Shown here: piece by piece, positions 32,171-41,014 of the stretch | How positions within the stretch are numbered: position 1 is the first letter of the stretch | Layout of the letters: each line of letters begins with the position of its first letter | DNA from: Phyllobacterium sp. 21LDTY02-6 | GTDB taxonomy: Bacteria; Pseudomonadota; Alphaproteobacteria; Rhizobiales; Rhizobiaceae | Direction of reading: 5' to 3' | Assembly: GCF_023554255.2 (NCBI RefSeq) | Contig: NZ_JAMJWD020000003.1 | Coordinates: forward strand, 496,001-560,000 | Length of the DNA: 64,000 nucleotides | The notes under the pieces: generated by a model | The model's input: only the letters and a program-made list of their open reading frames with translations | Databases searched by the model: none | What the model was told of the DNA's origin: nothing | Translations under genes and position numbers: made by a program

Positions 32171-33010
32171 TCAGATCGGCTCGAAACAGGTATAGACCTC
32201 GCTCAAGCAGGCCTGGATTTCACGGTCGATCTGCGCACTCTGGTCGATATAGCCAAGCCGGGCGGCGCGGGCCTGACGCGATTGGATATAATGTGTCAGA
32301 GCCTTGCCATAGTCCCCGGCCAGCTTATGGAGATGTCCCAGCTGCAGCTCGACATCCTCGACACTGTCGGGATCGCAGTCGTCGGCATAGGCGCGGTAGT
32401 CGTCGTAAAGCAGGCGGGCCTGATCGAAATCGCCATCTTCCTTCGTGACATTGGCGTAAACCGATATGAGATCGCGCTCGCCTTCGGTTACGACCAGTTC
32501 ATGCAGCAGCTTGCGCGCGTCAGCCCACTCCCGCTCTTCGACATGCTGCATTGCCAGCCGTCGCTTCTGCTCGGCACCGGGCTTGCGCGAACGCCCGCGC
32601 AACATGCCGGCGTGGCGCGAGAGTTCGGGGTCGTTCGGTGCGATGGCCAGACCCTTCTCGTACCATTGCGATGCCTTGTCCAACTCACCCATGCGGTTGA
32701 ACAAATGGCCGAGCTGCAGGTAGATATCGGCATTGTCGGGATGCATGCCGTGGAACTTGCGATAGGCCGTCTCCGCCTTGTCGAAATTGCCGAGCTCCTT
32801 CTCGGCATGCCCCAGCTGGACCAGCAGCCCGGTCCTGGCCGGATCGGCGGCAACCGCTTGTGCATACAGCGTGGCAGCCTCTTTCCAATCGCCGCGGTTG
32901 CGCGCCGCATCGGCCTGTACGGAGAAGCTGCGCGAGGACCCGCCTCCCTCGGTCGCGGTTGCAAGTTTCCTGGCGAGAGCCTTGGGACGAACGGAGAAGG
33001 GCAGCTGCAT
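32171..33010 (-). CDS. TPR protein in capsule operon
   Basis: 279 residues with several tetratricopeptide repeats (WKEAATLYAQAVAADPARTGLLVQLGHAEKELGNFDKAETAY in part). There is no signal peptide or membrane helix, so it is cytosolic. Its ATG shares one base with the stop of the DUF4214 gene (TGATG). TPR proteins in polysaccharide loci serve as scaffolds for glycosyltransferases; that is only inferred here. Last gene of a minus-strand operon that begins at 36301. Confidence 0.75.
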   Translation of the reverse strand: MQLPFSVRPKALARKLATATEGGGSSRSFSVQADAARNRGDWKEAATLYAQAVAADPARTGLLVQLGHAEKELGNFDKAETAYRKFHGMHPDNADIYLQLGHLFNRMGELDKASQWYEKGLAIAPNDPELSRHAGMLRGRSRKPGAEQKRRLAMQHVEEREWADARKLLHELVVTEGERDLISVYANVTKEDGDFDQARLLYDDYRAYADDCDPDSVEDVELQLGHLHKLAGDYGKALTHYIQSRQARAARLGYIDQSAQIDREIQACLSEVYTCFEPI

Positions 33011-34005
33011 CAGCGGTCGCCCCTGTCGGCCGACGCCCGGACCATCGATATGTTCCGCAGCCGCAGCCAGCCGGTTTCGGCAGGCCCTTCAACCACCCTC
33101 AAGCGCAATTCGACGAAGCGATGCTCTGGGCGGATATCGACGCAGAGGTTGCCGGCAAACGGACCCGAAACGATGAGATCCTGCAGGATGTCCAGGCCGG
33201 AATTGGCGACGAGTTGAATTGCGAGCTTGGCCTTCGCGTCCTGGACAAGATCGAGCTGGATATTCCAGGCGCCCGCATCGAGGCTCCTCTTCGGGCCAGC
33301 CAGCAGCCATCCGGGGCTGACGCTCCAGCCACCATCGACGACGTTGACCGGTTGCCGCATGAGTTCCGGCCCGATCATCCAGCCGGAGCCGGGCACTTCC
33401 CGTACGAAGACCAGGGTCTGGCGTCCTTCAAGATCGTAGGAAAGGCCGGCCGGCAGGATTCTTGCCGAACTTGCATCCGGGCGGGACACTGCCGGGGCGG
33501 TATCAGGCTCGTCCAGCGTATCCCAAAGTGCCAATACGCCGTCGCGGCGCGCGATGGTCACGATTTTGCGAATGACGTCGTCGCGCCCGACAATGCCGCG
33601 CCGCAGGTCGAACTCGAATGTCAGGCGTTCCTTGTCGCTCGGGTCGCGGCCGCAGATCCGGCTGAAGACATAGCGGATGAACGCGACATCGTCATCGGGC
33701 GCAAACCGGCGAAAGCTTTCCAGCAATGCAAATTGGTCGGGCTCGCGTCTGACCGCGTTGGCCTCGAAGTCCGCTTTGCGCCCGTCGGCCTGCTTGGAGG
33801 CGGCATCGAGAGCGTCGATCACCTTGAGCCTGTTCGTGCCATTCTTGATAGCACGCACCAGATTGTGCCTCTCCTCGCTGCCGAGATCGTCCTCGGTCAG
33901 ATTGAACGCAACAGCCCAGGCATCGACGAATGCCTCGGCCGACAGCGAAAACACGTCCTTCGGCACGGCCTGAAGCGGGATCTTATGCAGCTCGGCGATG
34001 GTCAT
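33010..34005 (-). CDS. DUF4214-containing protein of capsule locus
   Basis: 331 residues. A DUF4214-like unit lies at about 105-150 (FIRYVFSRICGRDPSDKERLTFEFDLRRG in part). The C-terminal half is beta-rich (WNIQLDLVQDAKAKLAIQLVANSGLD) and may be a carbohydrate-binding or jelly-roll module. No signal peptide is visible. The ATG at 34005 lies inside the 3' end of the glycosyltransferase gene (23-base overlap). Function unknown; context points to the surface polysaccharide. Confidence 0.65.
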   Translation of the reverse strand: MTIAELHKIPLQAVPKDVFSLSAEAFVDAWAVAFNLTEDDLGSEERHNLVRAIKNGTNRLKVIDALDAASKQADGRKADFEANAVRREPDQFALLESFRRFAPDDDVAFIRYVFSRICGRDPSDKERLTFEFDLRRGIVGRDDVIRKIVTIARRDGVLALWDTLDEPDTAPAVSRPDASSARILPAGLSYDLEGRQTLVFVREVPGSGWMIGPELMRQPVNVVDGGWSVSPGWLLAGPKRSLDAGAWNIQLDLVQDAKAKLAIQLVANSGLDILQDLIVSGPFAGNLCVDIRPEHRFVELRLRVVEGPAETGWLRLRNISMVRASADRGDR

Positions 34006-36301
34006 TTTTCTTGTCCAGCATTTGTTCGATGATGACCGCGTGCCTTGCCGCGACACGAGGATAGGAATTCCATTGCACAGCCTGGCGCCTGTCCGGGTCG
34101 CGCATTCCGAGAAGAACCGGATTCTGGGCGAGGCTGATCAACGCCTCGGCGACGCAATCGACATCGACCGAGCGCAGCACATGGCTGATCGGCCACATGT
34201 CCCGCAACACGGTCGATCGTGAGCAGAGCAGCGGCCGGTCGGCACTCATCGCCACCCGGGCGGCGCCCGTGGCTGTCTCGTTGGAGGGGCCGTAGAGGAA
34301 GGCCAGCAGATCGGTTTGCGCAAGCTCCTGCAGGAGTTCATCATTGTCGACGAAATCGAAGCGCGTCGAAGCGACATCGCCAAGGCCGAAATGGGCGATC
34401 AGGTTCTCCACCACCACTTGCGCAGCGCGGGATTCGTCGTTCGGCAGAGCGCAGTTGAGGAGCTTGAGGCGCAGCCGCGGCTCGAAGATGCGGGCTCGGG
34501 CGAAGGCGCGCACCAGGACGTCGATATTCTTGTGCGGTGTCAGGAATCCGAAGGCACCGACGGTAAAGTAATCGGCATCGGGCGGCGCCATGTCCGAAGC
34601 ACTCGGCATGATGCCATGCGGTATCACGACGGGATTAGGGTGCCCGGCCTTGGCAAGCAGTCCGGCATCCTCGGCGGAATGAACGAAAACGACATCGAAG
34701 GCCTTGGTCCATTCAAGATGCCCGTGGCGAAGGACTTCCTTGACGCTGTGCATCGTGACCACGCGCAGCTTGTGGCGCGTCTTCGCCAGATGGGCGGCAA
34801 GCAGTTCCATGTCGGGCGTCGAAAAATGCCCCGGATGATGCTGCAACCATAGGACATCGCCGCGCGCCTGCTCGATTTCGGTGAAGAGCTTCATGAGCGA
34901 GGAAAGATCGTATCCCCAGCTGCGCGTCATGATTTCCGCCGTGTCCGGCAGCCGCGGTCTCGCGCTTTCCGGCAGATCGTCATTCAAGGTCCGCCGTGCG
35001 TAGATGTGCGACAGGCGCTCGGAGAACGGCTCGGTGGCGAGCAAATTCTCCGTATAGGTGGCAATGCCGCACTGCTGATGCCACGACGAAATGAGATCGA
35101 AGCTCCACGGACGCCTGACGGCGGCGGCGGGCTTCTGTGATTTTGCAATCGCAGCAAGCACACGGCGGGCAACGTCGTCCCAGCCAAGATGCTCACTGAG
35201 CAAGGCCTGCGCATTGGCGCTTCGCCGCTTCGCCTCTTCGGGCTTTTCGATCACGGCGCGCATCTGCGAAGCGAGTTGATCCATCGAAGGTTCGGCCCAG
35301 AGGCTGAGGGACCCGGAAACATGGGTTTGAGACGGCGCCATCTGGTAATCAACCAGCCACGCCGTTTCGGCCGTGCAGAAATCGGTCTGGCCGCTATAGT
35401 CGGTCGTCACAACGGGAATGCCCAGCTGCATGGCTTCCGCCAGCGGCAGGCCGAACCCTTCGCCCCGGCTGGGAGCGACGACGAGCGACGCCGTGCGATA
35501 GAGCGCGAGGAGCTGTTCGGAATCGTAGGATTCGTCGAGAATGGTGATCGGTGCGGTTTCGTCGCGCTTGTCGCCGAGATCCCGCATGACATCCGCCAAT
35601 ATATTATCGGGGTTTGGAAACGTCTTGATGACGAGTTCCACATTGTCGTCCTTGCCGAATGCCTGCGCGAATGCACGGACGAGCACATCGACACCCTTGC
35701 GGGGAAAGCATGACGAGACATGCAAGATGCGCGCGCGGTCGGAAGCCGGAAGGGGCGAGGGCGTGTTGAGCCCGGATGCAGCGCCTACATGATCGGTGCC
35801 ATTGCCGACGACTTCTACCGGTATGGTAAGGCCGGATTGCACGAATGCCTGGCGAACGAAATTGGCGGTTGCCATGACAAGATCGAGGTCACGATTGAAC
35901 CTTTCGATCATATATTGCGGAACGTCCAGCTCTTCCCAGGCGAAGTTCACATAGGCGTTGAACTGACCGACCATGTCATGGGTGGCAGGGGGCCAGGTGT
36001 TTCTGAGATGTACGTCGTAGCCGGCGGTCGGGTAGGCGGGAAGGAAACGCGGCTTCAGGTCCGGGAAGGCATTGATTCTGGCATCGGTCTGCCAGTCCGC
36101 TTCCGGCGTGAAGCAATGGAGGTCGATACCGGCCTTTACCAATGCACGGGCGAGTAAGCGATTGACGATGGCAAGACTATAATCGCCCTTGAACACACCG
36201 TCGAAAAACACCCTCTTTCCCGAGAATGTTTCGCGAATCCCCCTCGTAAATTTCTCATCGAAATCGATAGCATATGGCGAAACGGTCTGCCCACTACGCA
36301 T
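33983..36301 (-). CDS. Two-domain glycosyltransferase (GT4-GT4)
   Basis: 772 residues containing two GT-B transferase modules. The first ends in ILHVSSCFPRKGVDVLVRAF ... VVAPSRGEGFGLPLAEAMQLGIPVVTT (in part), the second in FTVGAFGFLTPHKNIDVLVRAF. The second module has a degenerate acceptor-binding region (LLAFLYGPSNETATGAARVAMS), so it may act on a different donor or be inactive. Bifunctional transferases of this kind build repeat units of capsules. GGAGA sits six bases before the ATG. Confidence 0.85.
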   Translation of the reverse strand: MRSGQTVSPYAIDFDEKFTRGIRETFSGKRVFFDGVFKGDYSLAIVNRLLARALVKAGIDLHCFTPEADWQTDARINAFPDLKPRFLPAYPTAGYDVHLRNTWPPATHDMVGQFNAYVNFAWEELDVPQYMIERFNRDLDLVMATANFVRQAFVQSGLTIPVEVVGNGTDHVGAASGLNTPSPLPASDRARILHVSSCFPRKGVDVLVRAFAQAFGKDDNVELVIKTFPNPDNILADVMRDLGDKRDETAPITILDESYDSEQLLALYRTASLVVAPSRGEGFGLPLAEAMQLGIPVVTTDYSGQTDFCTAETAWLVDYQMAPSQTHVSGSLSLWAEPSMDQLASQMRAVIEKPEEAKRRSANAQALLSEHLGWDDVARRVLAAIAKSQKPAAAVRRPWSFDLISSWHQQCGIATYTENLLATEPFSERLSHIYARRTLNDDLPESARPRLPDTAEIMTRSWGYDLSSLMKLFTEIEQARGDVLWLQHHPGHFSTPDMELLAAHLAKTRHKLRVVTMHSVKEVLRHGHLEWTKAFDVVFVHSAEDAGLLAKAGHPNPVVIPHGIMPSASDMAPPDADYFTVGAFGFLTPHKNIDVLVRAFARARIFEPRLRLKLLNCALPNDESRAAQVVVENLIAHFGLGDVASTRFDFVDNDELLQELAQTDLLAFLYGPSNETATGAARVAMSADRPLLCSRSTVLRDMWPISHVLRSVDVDCVAEALISLAQNPVLLGMRDPDRRQAVQWNSYPRVAARHAVIIEQMLDKKNDHRRAA

Positions 36302-36314
36302 GCATTGATCTCCG

Positions 36315-36336
36315 AAAGCGCCTGTGGCGGCGCTTT
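36315..36336. other. Hairpin in leader of the two-domain glycosyltransferase gene
   Basis: AAAGCGCC (36315-36322) pairs perfectly with GGCGCTTT (36329-36336). It ends three bases before the Shine-Dalgarno sequence (36308-36312) of the minus-strand gene that starts at 36301. It may insulate or tune translation of that gene. Confidence 0.45.
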
Positions 36337-36347
36337 ATGTACACACT

Positions 36348-36383
36348 GCAAAAGACAACCGGCCCGCCGCTGGGGCGAGCCGG
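36348..36383 (-). terminator. Terminator of the Hint-domain gene
   Basis: Read on the minus strand, CCGGC-T-CGCC pairs with GGCG-G-GCCGG around a CCAGC loop (plus coordinates 36359-36383) and is followed by TTGTCTTTTGC. It begins 14 bases past the Hint gene stop and would separate it from the glycosyltransferase gene downstream. Confidence 0.7.
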
Positions 36384-36396
36384 AGCATGTCGCTCG

Positions 36397-37578
36397 TCAC
36401 GAAGCCTTTGCTTCGTCCGACGTGTAGCCGAGTGCTGTTTCCCGCTCCGCGATTATGTCGCGGGCCGCATCGACCGCTGGTCCCGAGTAGGCGAGCGGAT
36501 AGCAGGACTTCGCCTGGCGCGCCTTTGGCGAGGTGAACTGCAATACGCCCGGCTCCAGGAAAGCGGCGCGGTTGCCGAGGTCGAGATAGGTCTCGGCCAG
36601 AGCGCCATTCGCCCAGATGACGTCGTGCTCTTCCAGTTCGATGTGGAAATAATCGACGGGGCTGAGTGTCACCGGCTGGGTGATGGTGGTTCCATTGACC
36701 AGCAGCTTTGCCGGGACCAAGGCATCGGCAATGAACATGCAATGGTCCGGCGAAACCGCGAGGTCGCGCTCGGGCATGTTCTCGGCGATCGCACCGGCCT
36801 TGATGCGGATCGGCAGGTCGTTGCGTGGCTTGTCCAGCGTCTTCGGGTCGATCGTCCTGTTGCCAACCCACTTGATCGCGACGGCGCCGTGATTGAGGCT
36901 CGAGATGAGATCGCCGGCCTTGAGGCGCTCGACCGCAACCGGGCCTTCCGGCGTGGCGATGAGGGTGCCGCGAACGAAGCAAGGCGTAAGGAAGGTCAGT
37001 GTGTCTGTGGCATTGGAGTAGGAATAGGTGGCGCCAGCGGGGATATCATAAGAGGCGATCGGCACGATGCCTCCGAGACCCCCTAGGAAGGTGACCGTAT
37101 TCCCAACCTGCGACACGTTCGCCGAACCAATGACGGTAACGCGATCACCATTATTGACACCGACAATATCTGGAGGACTGCTGAGATTGAGGTTCACCAA
37201 GCCGGGATCGAAGGTGAAATGGCCTTGGCCGTTCGCATTGATGAAATCAACCGTGGTGCCGTCCAGCAGTGAAGCGTTGATTGCTGCTGCCTCGATGGTC
37301 AGACTTGTGCCGGCGCCAATCTGGTAATGGAAAGTTGATCCGGCGGTCACACCGGCAACGTTTGTATCGACAAGAAGGTTCGCGCCATTTTGGAGGATGA
37401 TCGTGGTGCTAGTAGCGACCCCGCCACCGATGAGGTTTTCCAGAGTAATATCCACGCCATTGATGATGAGCGTGCCGTTGGAAACCAGGCTCAGTTGGAG
37501 TGTATCTCCATCAGCGCCGTTGCTCGAGTCGATTGTCTGGGTAGAATTGCTGATCAAGTCTAGGTCTATGAGAGCCAT
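36397..37578 (-). CDS. Hint-domain (hedgehog/intein-like) protein
   Basis: 393 residues. Residues 1-199 are Gly/Asn/Thr-rich beta-type sequence with no classical signal peptide; a Hint_2-type domain begins at C200 (TPCFVRGTLIATPEGPVAVERLKAGD) with the conserved H279 (SPDHCMF). Hint domains catalyse autoproteolysis at the Cys; in bacterial members of this type the N-terminal part is usually an exported beta-structure. AGGAGG precedes the ATG by about ten bases. It lies between the porin and a glycosyltransferase in the capsule block and has its own terminator. Secretion route and partner are unknown. Confidence 0.82.
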   Translation of the reverse strand: MALIDLDLISNSTQTIDSSNGADGDTLQLSLVSNGTLIINGVDITLENLIGGGVATSTTIILQNGANLLVDTNVAGVTAGSTFHYQIGAGTSLTIEAAAINASLLDGTTVDFINANGQGHFTFDPGLVNLNLSSPPDIVGVNNGDRVTVIGSANVSQVGNTVTFLGGLGGIVPIASYDIPAGATYSYSNATDTLTFLTPCFVRGTLIATPEGPVAVERLKAGDLISSLNHGAVAIKWVGNRTIDPKTLDKPRNDLPIRIKAGAIAENMPERDLAVSPDHCMFIADALVPAKLLVNGTTITQPVTLSPVDYFHIELEEHDVIWANGALAETYLDLGNRAAFLEPGVLQFTSPKARQAKSCYPLAYSGPAVDAARDIIAERETALGYTSDEAKAS

Positions 37579-37630
37579 AGGAATTGCGCCTCCTGTTAAG
37601 AGTAAATTCGCATTGATTTCTTTTCGCGGA

Positions 37631-38332
37631 TTAGAACTTGTAGTTCAGCCCGACGCGCACGCTATGAAAATCCGGGGTTGCCTCTGTGGAGAAGCCATCT
37701 TCACTCACAGTATACTTGCCGAAGTTCACGTATTGATATTCGAGCTTTGCAGTAAGGTGGTCCGTGAAGGCATGTTCGATACCTGCGCCGGCGACCCAGC
37801 CTGCTCTCGTCTTGTCCTGATCAAGGAACGTGTCGCCCTCAACCGCAGCCTTGTAGTTCACGCGGCCATAGGCCAGACCACCGGTTCCGTAGATCAGTGT
37901 GCGATCCCAGGCATAACCGACGCGTGGGCGCAGCGTGCCAAACCAGTCGATGCTTGATTCAGCCTCGACACCAATGCCGTCCACGCTTCCTGCAGTCGAA
38001 TCTTCGAGGCCCGCACCCTGGAAATCGGCTTCAAGACCGATAACCCAATTGTTGATTTGGTAATTGTAGCCGATCTGGCCACCACCGATGAAACCGCTCT
38101 GCTCGATCGTTCCGATATTGCCGAGGTAAACGCCGCCGGAACGAACGCCGACTTCATCGTCGCCCCCGAATCCATAACCGGCATTCACACCGGCGTAGAA
38201 ACCGGTCCACGAGAATCCGGGGTCAGCCAATACGGCCTCGGGCGCGGTTTCGATTACTGCGTCAGCAGCCAGGGCACTGCCGGACAATGCCAGGGCCGAA
38301 AAGAATAAACCGATTGCACTGATATTCCGCAT
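37631..38332 (-). CDS. Outer-membrane protein of the Omp25/Omp31 family
   Basis: 233 residues with a clean signal peptide (ALALSGSALAAD). The mature protein follows the small eight-strand barrel pattern of alphaproteobacterial Omp25/31 porins: FSWTGFYAGVNAGYGFGG, GFIGGGQIGYNYQ, TGGLAYGRVNYKA, and the C-terminal SVRVGLNYKF ending in Phe as barrel proteins do. GAAGGTGA precedes the ATG. A TGTCGC-type element lies 114 bases upstream. It is placed between the Hint gene and the capsule operon. Confidence 0.9.
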   Translation of the reverse strand: MRNISAIGLFFSALALSGSALAADAVIETAPEAVLADPGFSWTGFYAGVNAGYGFGGDDEVGVRSGGVYLGNIGTIEQSGFIGGGQIGYNYQINNWVIGLEADFQGAGLEDSTAGSVDGIGVEAESSIDWFGTLRPRVGYAWDRTLIYGTGGLAYGRVNYKAAVEGDTFLDQDKTRAGWVAGAGIEHAFTDHLTAKLEYQYVNFGKYTVSEDGFSTEATPDFHSVRVGLNYKF

Positions 38333-38445
38333 GGATTTTCACCTTCAAATGAGCTACTCGATGCGGATAGTGACATAGAATAAATCCAATGAATACAGTA
38401 TTGTTAGCGCAATAATGCTAAAGATATTCGTGAAAAGTAGTTAAA

Positions 38446-38461
38446 TGTCGCTATTTGTATT
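38446..38461. promoter_or_regulatory. TGTCGC-type element upstream of porin gene
   Basis: TGTCGCTATTTGTATT matches TGTCGCAATGTGTATT upstream of the AraC regulator (44428-44443) at 14 of 16 positions. It is 114 bases before the porin start in an A/T-rich gap (38333-38479). A binding site for the AraC regulator is a reasonable guess. Confidence 0.4.
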
Positions 38462-38479
38462 GCGTGGTCAGTGTTTATT

Positions 38480-39631
38480 CTAATGGTCCGCGGCAGACAT
38501 GGTGGGTGCCTGGGGTTCGGTGGCATCATGTCCCGGATTTTCCTCGTCCGCGATAACCGTTTCCGGTTTTTCGCCCTGTTCGAGATGGGACCGGAACAGC
38601 ATTTCGACCGACCAATCGGCTATCGCGCCTTCGATCGCACCGCTTTCCGTAAAAAGCCGGATCTCGATGGCCTCCATCGGCACTTCCGCCGTGAAATCGA
38701 GCTCGGCGACGAAACTTCCCGTGCTTTCGGGCTTCACGCGCATCCGTCCCAGCAATTGGCTGTTGTGGATCTCGATCATGAATATCTGGCCGTAGAGGTT
38801 CTCCTCGATGCGCATCGAAAAGCGTGCGGTCCATTGCCCGGGCGGCAGATGCAGATATGGCCCGTAGATGACGCACCGCGCTCTCCCGACGAGGTCGATT
38901 TCGCCTCCGACCGGCTCGCCCAGCCGGTCGGCCGACAAGAAAGCCCGCAGCGGCCAGCGGATTGCGGATGAAGGCGGGCGAAATACGGATTCCTTGAATG
39001 GTTCGAGGACATCCTCGGCGATATCGATCAAATCGGCGGGGATGGAGCTCAATTGGCCCGGCGGCCCATAGGCTGTGCCGTAACTCGCGGCGGCGGCTTC
39101 TTCAAGGGTGGGTATCTGTGTCCCATCGGCCGCTCCACTGAGCTTGACAGTGCACCGCGCGACAGCTTCCGGCGCCAGATCGAGCTTCAGGGCACGCACG
39201 AAGACATTCAGAATCCTGTCGACCTGAACCTTGCCGACGGTGTTTCGGTTCACCGGTATCAGGCGCGCATAGGTTTGCAGCTGCGACACGCAACTGATAC
39301 TGGCCGAAAGCGCGCGGAGCAAAGGCACGGCGTCGCTATTGGTCGTTCGGATCATCCATGCGAGCGAATCCAGCGGGTTCTCCACGAAGGCCAGATATGG
39401 CATGCGCGACTTCATCAGGAAGGCGCATAATTCCGCATCCGGATAGCTGGAGACTACGATGAGATTGTCGGTCTTGCGGCTCGCCCAGGCTTCGCGCAAT
39501 TGTTCGAGCGTCTGCACTTCGACCATGCCGCAGGTGCCGGGCAGTTCGGCCGCCAGGGCGCCGAGCGCGGTTCTGCCCCAGGTGAACATCATGCCCGGCA
39601 GGCCGAATGTTACGAGAAGCGTCAACGGCAT
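38480..39631 (-). CDS. Hypothetical protein in capsule operon
   Basis: 383 residues. The N-terminal 110 (LLVTFGLPGMMFTWGRTALGALAAELPGT; then LIVVSSYPDAELCAFL) look like a Rossmann-type nucleotide or sulfotransferase-like fold, but I cannot assign the family. The C-terminal half is beta-rich (CVIYGPYLHLPPGQWTARFSM), similar in flavour to carbohydrate-binding jelly rolls. No signal peptide is evident. It follows a GT4 gene closely (27 bases) in the AraC-led operon, so a part in polysaccharide modification is likely. Confidence 0.7.
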   Translation of the reverse strand: MPLTLLVTFGLPGMMFTWGRTALGALAAELPGTCGMVEVQTLEQLREAWASRKTDNLIVVSSYPDAELCAFLMKSRMPYLAFVENPLDSLAWMIRTTNSDAVPLLRALSASISCVSQLQTYARLIPVNRNTVGKVQVDRILNVFVRALKLDLAPEAVARCTVKLSGAADGTQIPTLEEAAAASYGTAYGPPGQLSSIPADLIDIAEDVLEPFKESVFRPPSSAIRWPLRAFLSADRLGEPVGGEIDLVGRARCVIYGPYLHLPPGQWTARFSMRIEENLYGQIFMIEIHNSQLLGRMRVKPESTGSFVAELDFTAEVPMEAIEIRLFTESGAIEGAIADWSVEMLFRSHLEQGEKPETVIADEENPGHDATEPQAPTMSAADH

Positions 39632-39658
39632 CGCTCCTTTTTCAGGCTTTGCGCCAAT

Positions 39659-40987
39659 CTATTTTCCGTCCAGAAGCCTGTCATAAAGCGAACTGACGGC
39701 GGCCTGATAACGGGCCGGAGAGAATTTCGCCGCCCGCTTCGGTCCAAGCGCTGCGAGATGATCACAAAGATCCTGGTCATTCGCAAGACCGCGCACCGCA
39801 TTGCGCAGCGAATCCGTGTTGTAGGGGTCGATCAGCACGGCCGCATCGCCGGCGATCTCCGGCACCGAACCTTCGGTCGAGGTGAGGACCGGAGTGCCGA
39901 GCTGCATCGATTCGAGCACCGGCAGGCCGAAACCTTCGTAGAGCGAGGGGAAAAGCACGGATCGCGCTCCCCTTATCAGGCTGACAAGCAGGCCATAGGA
40001 CACGAAGTCGAAACGGTGAATCCGGCGGCCGGGAACAATGCGGTTGTCCTGCTGCAGGAAGAACCGGAAGCGCTCGTCCTCGATCAGGAGCTGTGTCTGG
40101 TCGCCCTTCCAACCCGGGGCGCCGACGATGATCAACGGATAATCCACCTTGGCCGACAGATAGGCCTCGACCAGCCGCGACAGGTTCTTTTTCGGCTCGA
40201 ATGCACCAAAAAACAGGAAATATTTCTTCCAGTCGAGGTTGAAGATGCCAGCGATCTCGTCTGCCGCCAAGGCCTCGGGCTTCTGGCGCAATTCGTCCGG
40301 TACTTGAACCGCCTGATAGGTGTTGGTCACGCGGTTCTCGTCGACGCCGAGAAACCGGATGATGTCCTGCCTGGATGTCTCGGACACGGTAACGATGTGA
40401 TCCGAAGTTTGCACGAGATGCCGAAGCAGGCGATAATGATACCGCTTGTTGTCCTCGGTCAGATAGGGCAGGCGCAACGGCACGAGATCATGGATCGTGG
40501 TGATGTTCAGCGCCTTTCTTGCCCGTATCGGCAAGGGGTAGGTGCTGTGGAACATGTCCAGCTTCTCCGGAAGGGCGAGGGGAAGGCTCTTGCCGAAGTT
40601 CTTGAAATGGTGCCTTGCCAGGGCGAAGACGTCCTTGCTGGCATAGAGAAATTCCGAATCGAGGACGTTTCCCTGCAATGACTTCAGGATGACGGCGCCT
40701 GTCAGCTCGACGCGTGATGGCTTCACGCCGAGGGGTGCTCCGATCCGTCGGCTCAACCAGCGCTTGCCCTTGGCGGTATGGCCCAGCTTGCGGTTGCTCG
40801 TATCGTCGAACAGAACGACCTCGCGCAGGATGGCATTCCGCGGCACCTTGGTAGGCACGCTGTGAACAATGCCGGTCTGGTAGCCGAGTTCCCGTACGGT
40901 CTGGATGAGGCCTCGCGTATAGGTGGCGACACCCGTCCCCTTCTGCAGCGACAGGTTCAATCCATCATAAATGACTGTTCTTGCCAC
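39659..40987 (-). CDS. Glycosyltransferase family 4
   Basis: 442 residues. GT-B signatures: N-terminal IYDGLNLSLQKGTGVATYTRGL, middle NITTIHDLVPLRLPYL, C-terminal FFGAFEPKKNLSRLVEAYL and LFPSLYEGFGLPVLESMQLGTPVLTS. A retaining hexosyl- or mannosyltransferase acting in the cytosol on the capsule repeat unit is the usual role. It lies 27 bases after the fkbM gene and before the hypothetical protein gene, in the same operon. Confidence 0.9.
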   Translation of the reverse strand: MARTVIYDGLNLSLQKGTGVATYTRGLIQTVRELGYQTGIVHSVPTKVPRNAILREVVLFDDTSNRKLGHTAKGKRWLSRRIGAPLGVKPSRVELTGAVILKSLQGNVLDSEFLYASKDVFALARHHFKNFGKSLPLALPEKLDMFHSTYPLPIRARKALNITTIHDLVPLRLPYLTEDNKRYHYRLLRHLVQTSDHIVTVSETSRQDIIRFLGVDENRVTNTYQAVQVPDELRQKPEALAADEIAGIFNLDWKKYFLFFGAFEPKKNLSRLVEAYLSAKVDYPLIIVGAPGWKGDQTQLLIEDERFRFFLQQDNRIVPGRRIHRFDFVSYGLLVSLIRGARSVLFPSLYEGFGLPVLESMQLGTPVLTSTEGSVPEIAGDAAVLIDPYNTDSLRNAVRGLANDQDLCDHLAALGPKRAAKFSPARYQAAVSSLYDRLLDGK

Positions 40988-41014
40988 GATTGGTCCTTTC
41001 AGGGGCCAGAACGA

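Noticed and set aside
39500-40681. 393-residue plus-strand open frame
   Set aside because: Antisense to the GT4 gene; no domain and no ribosome site.
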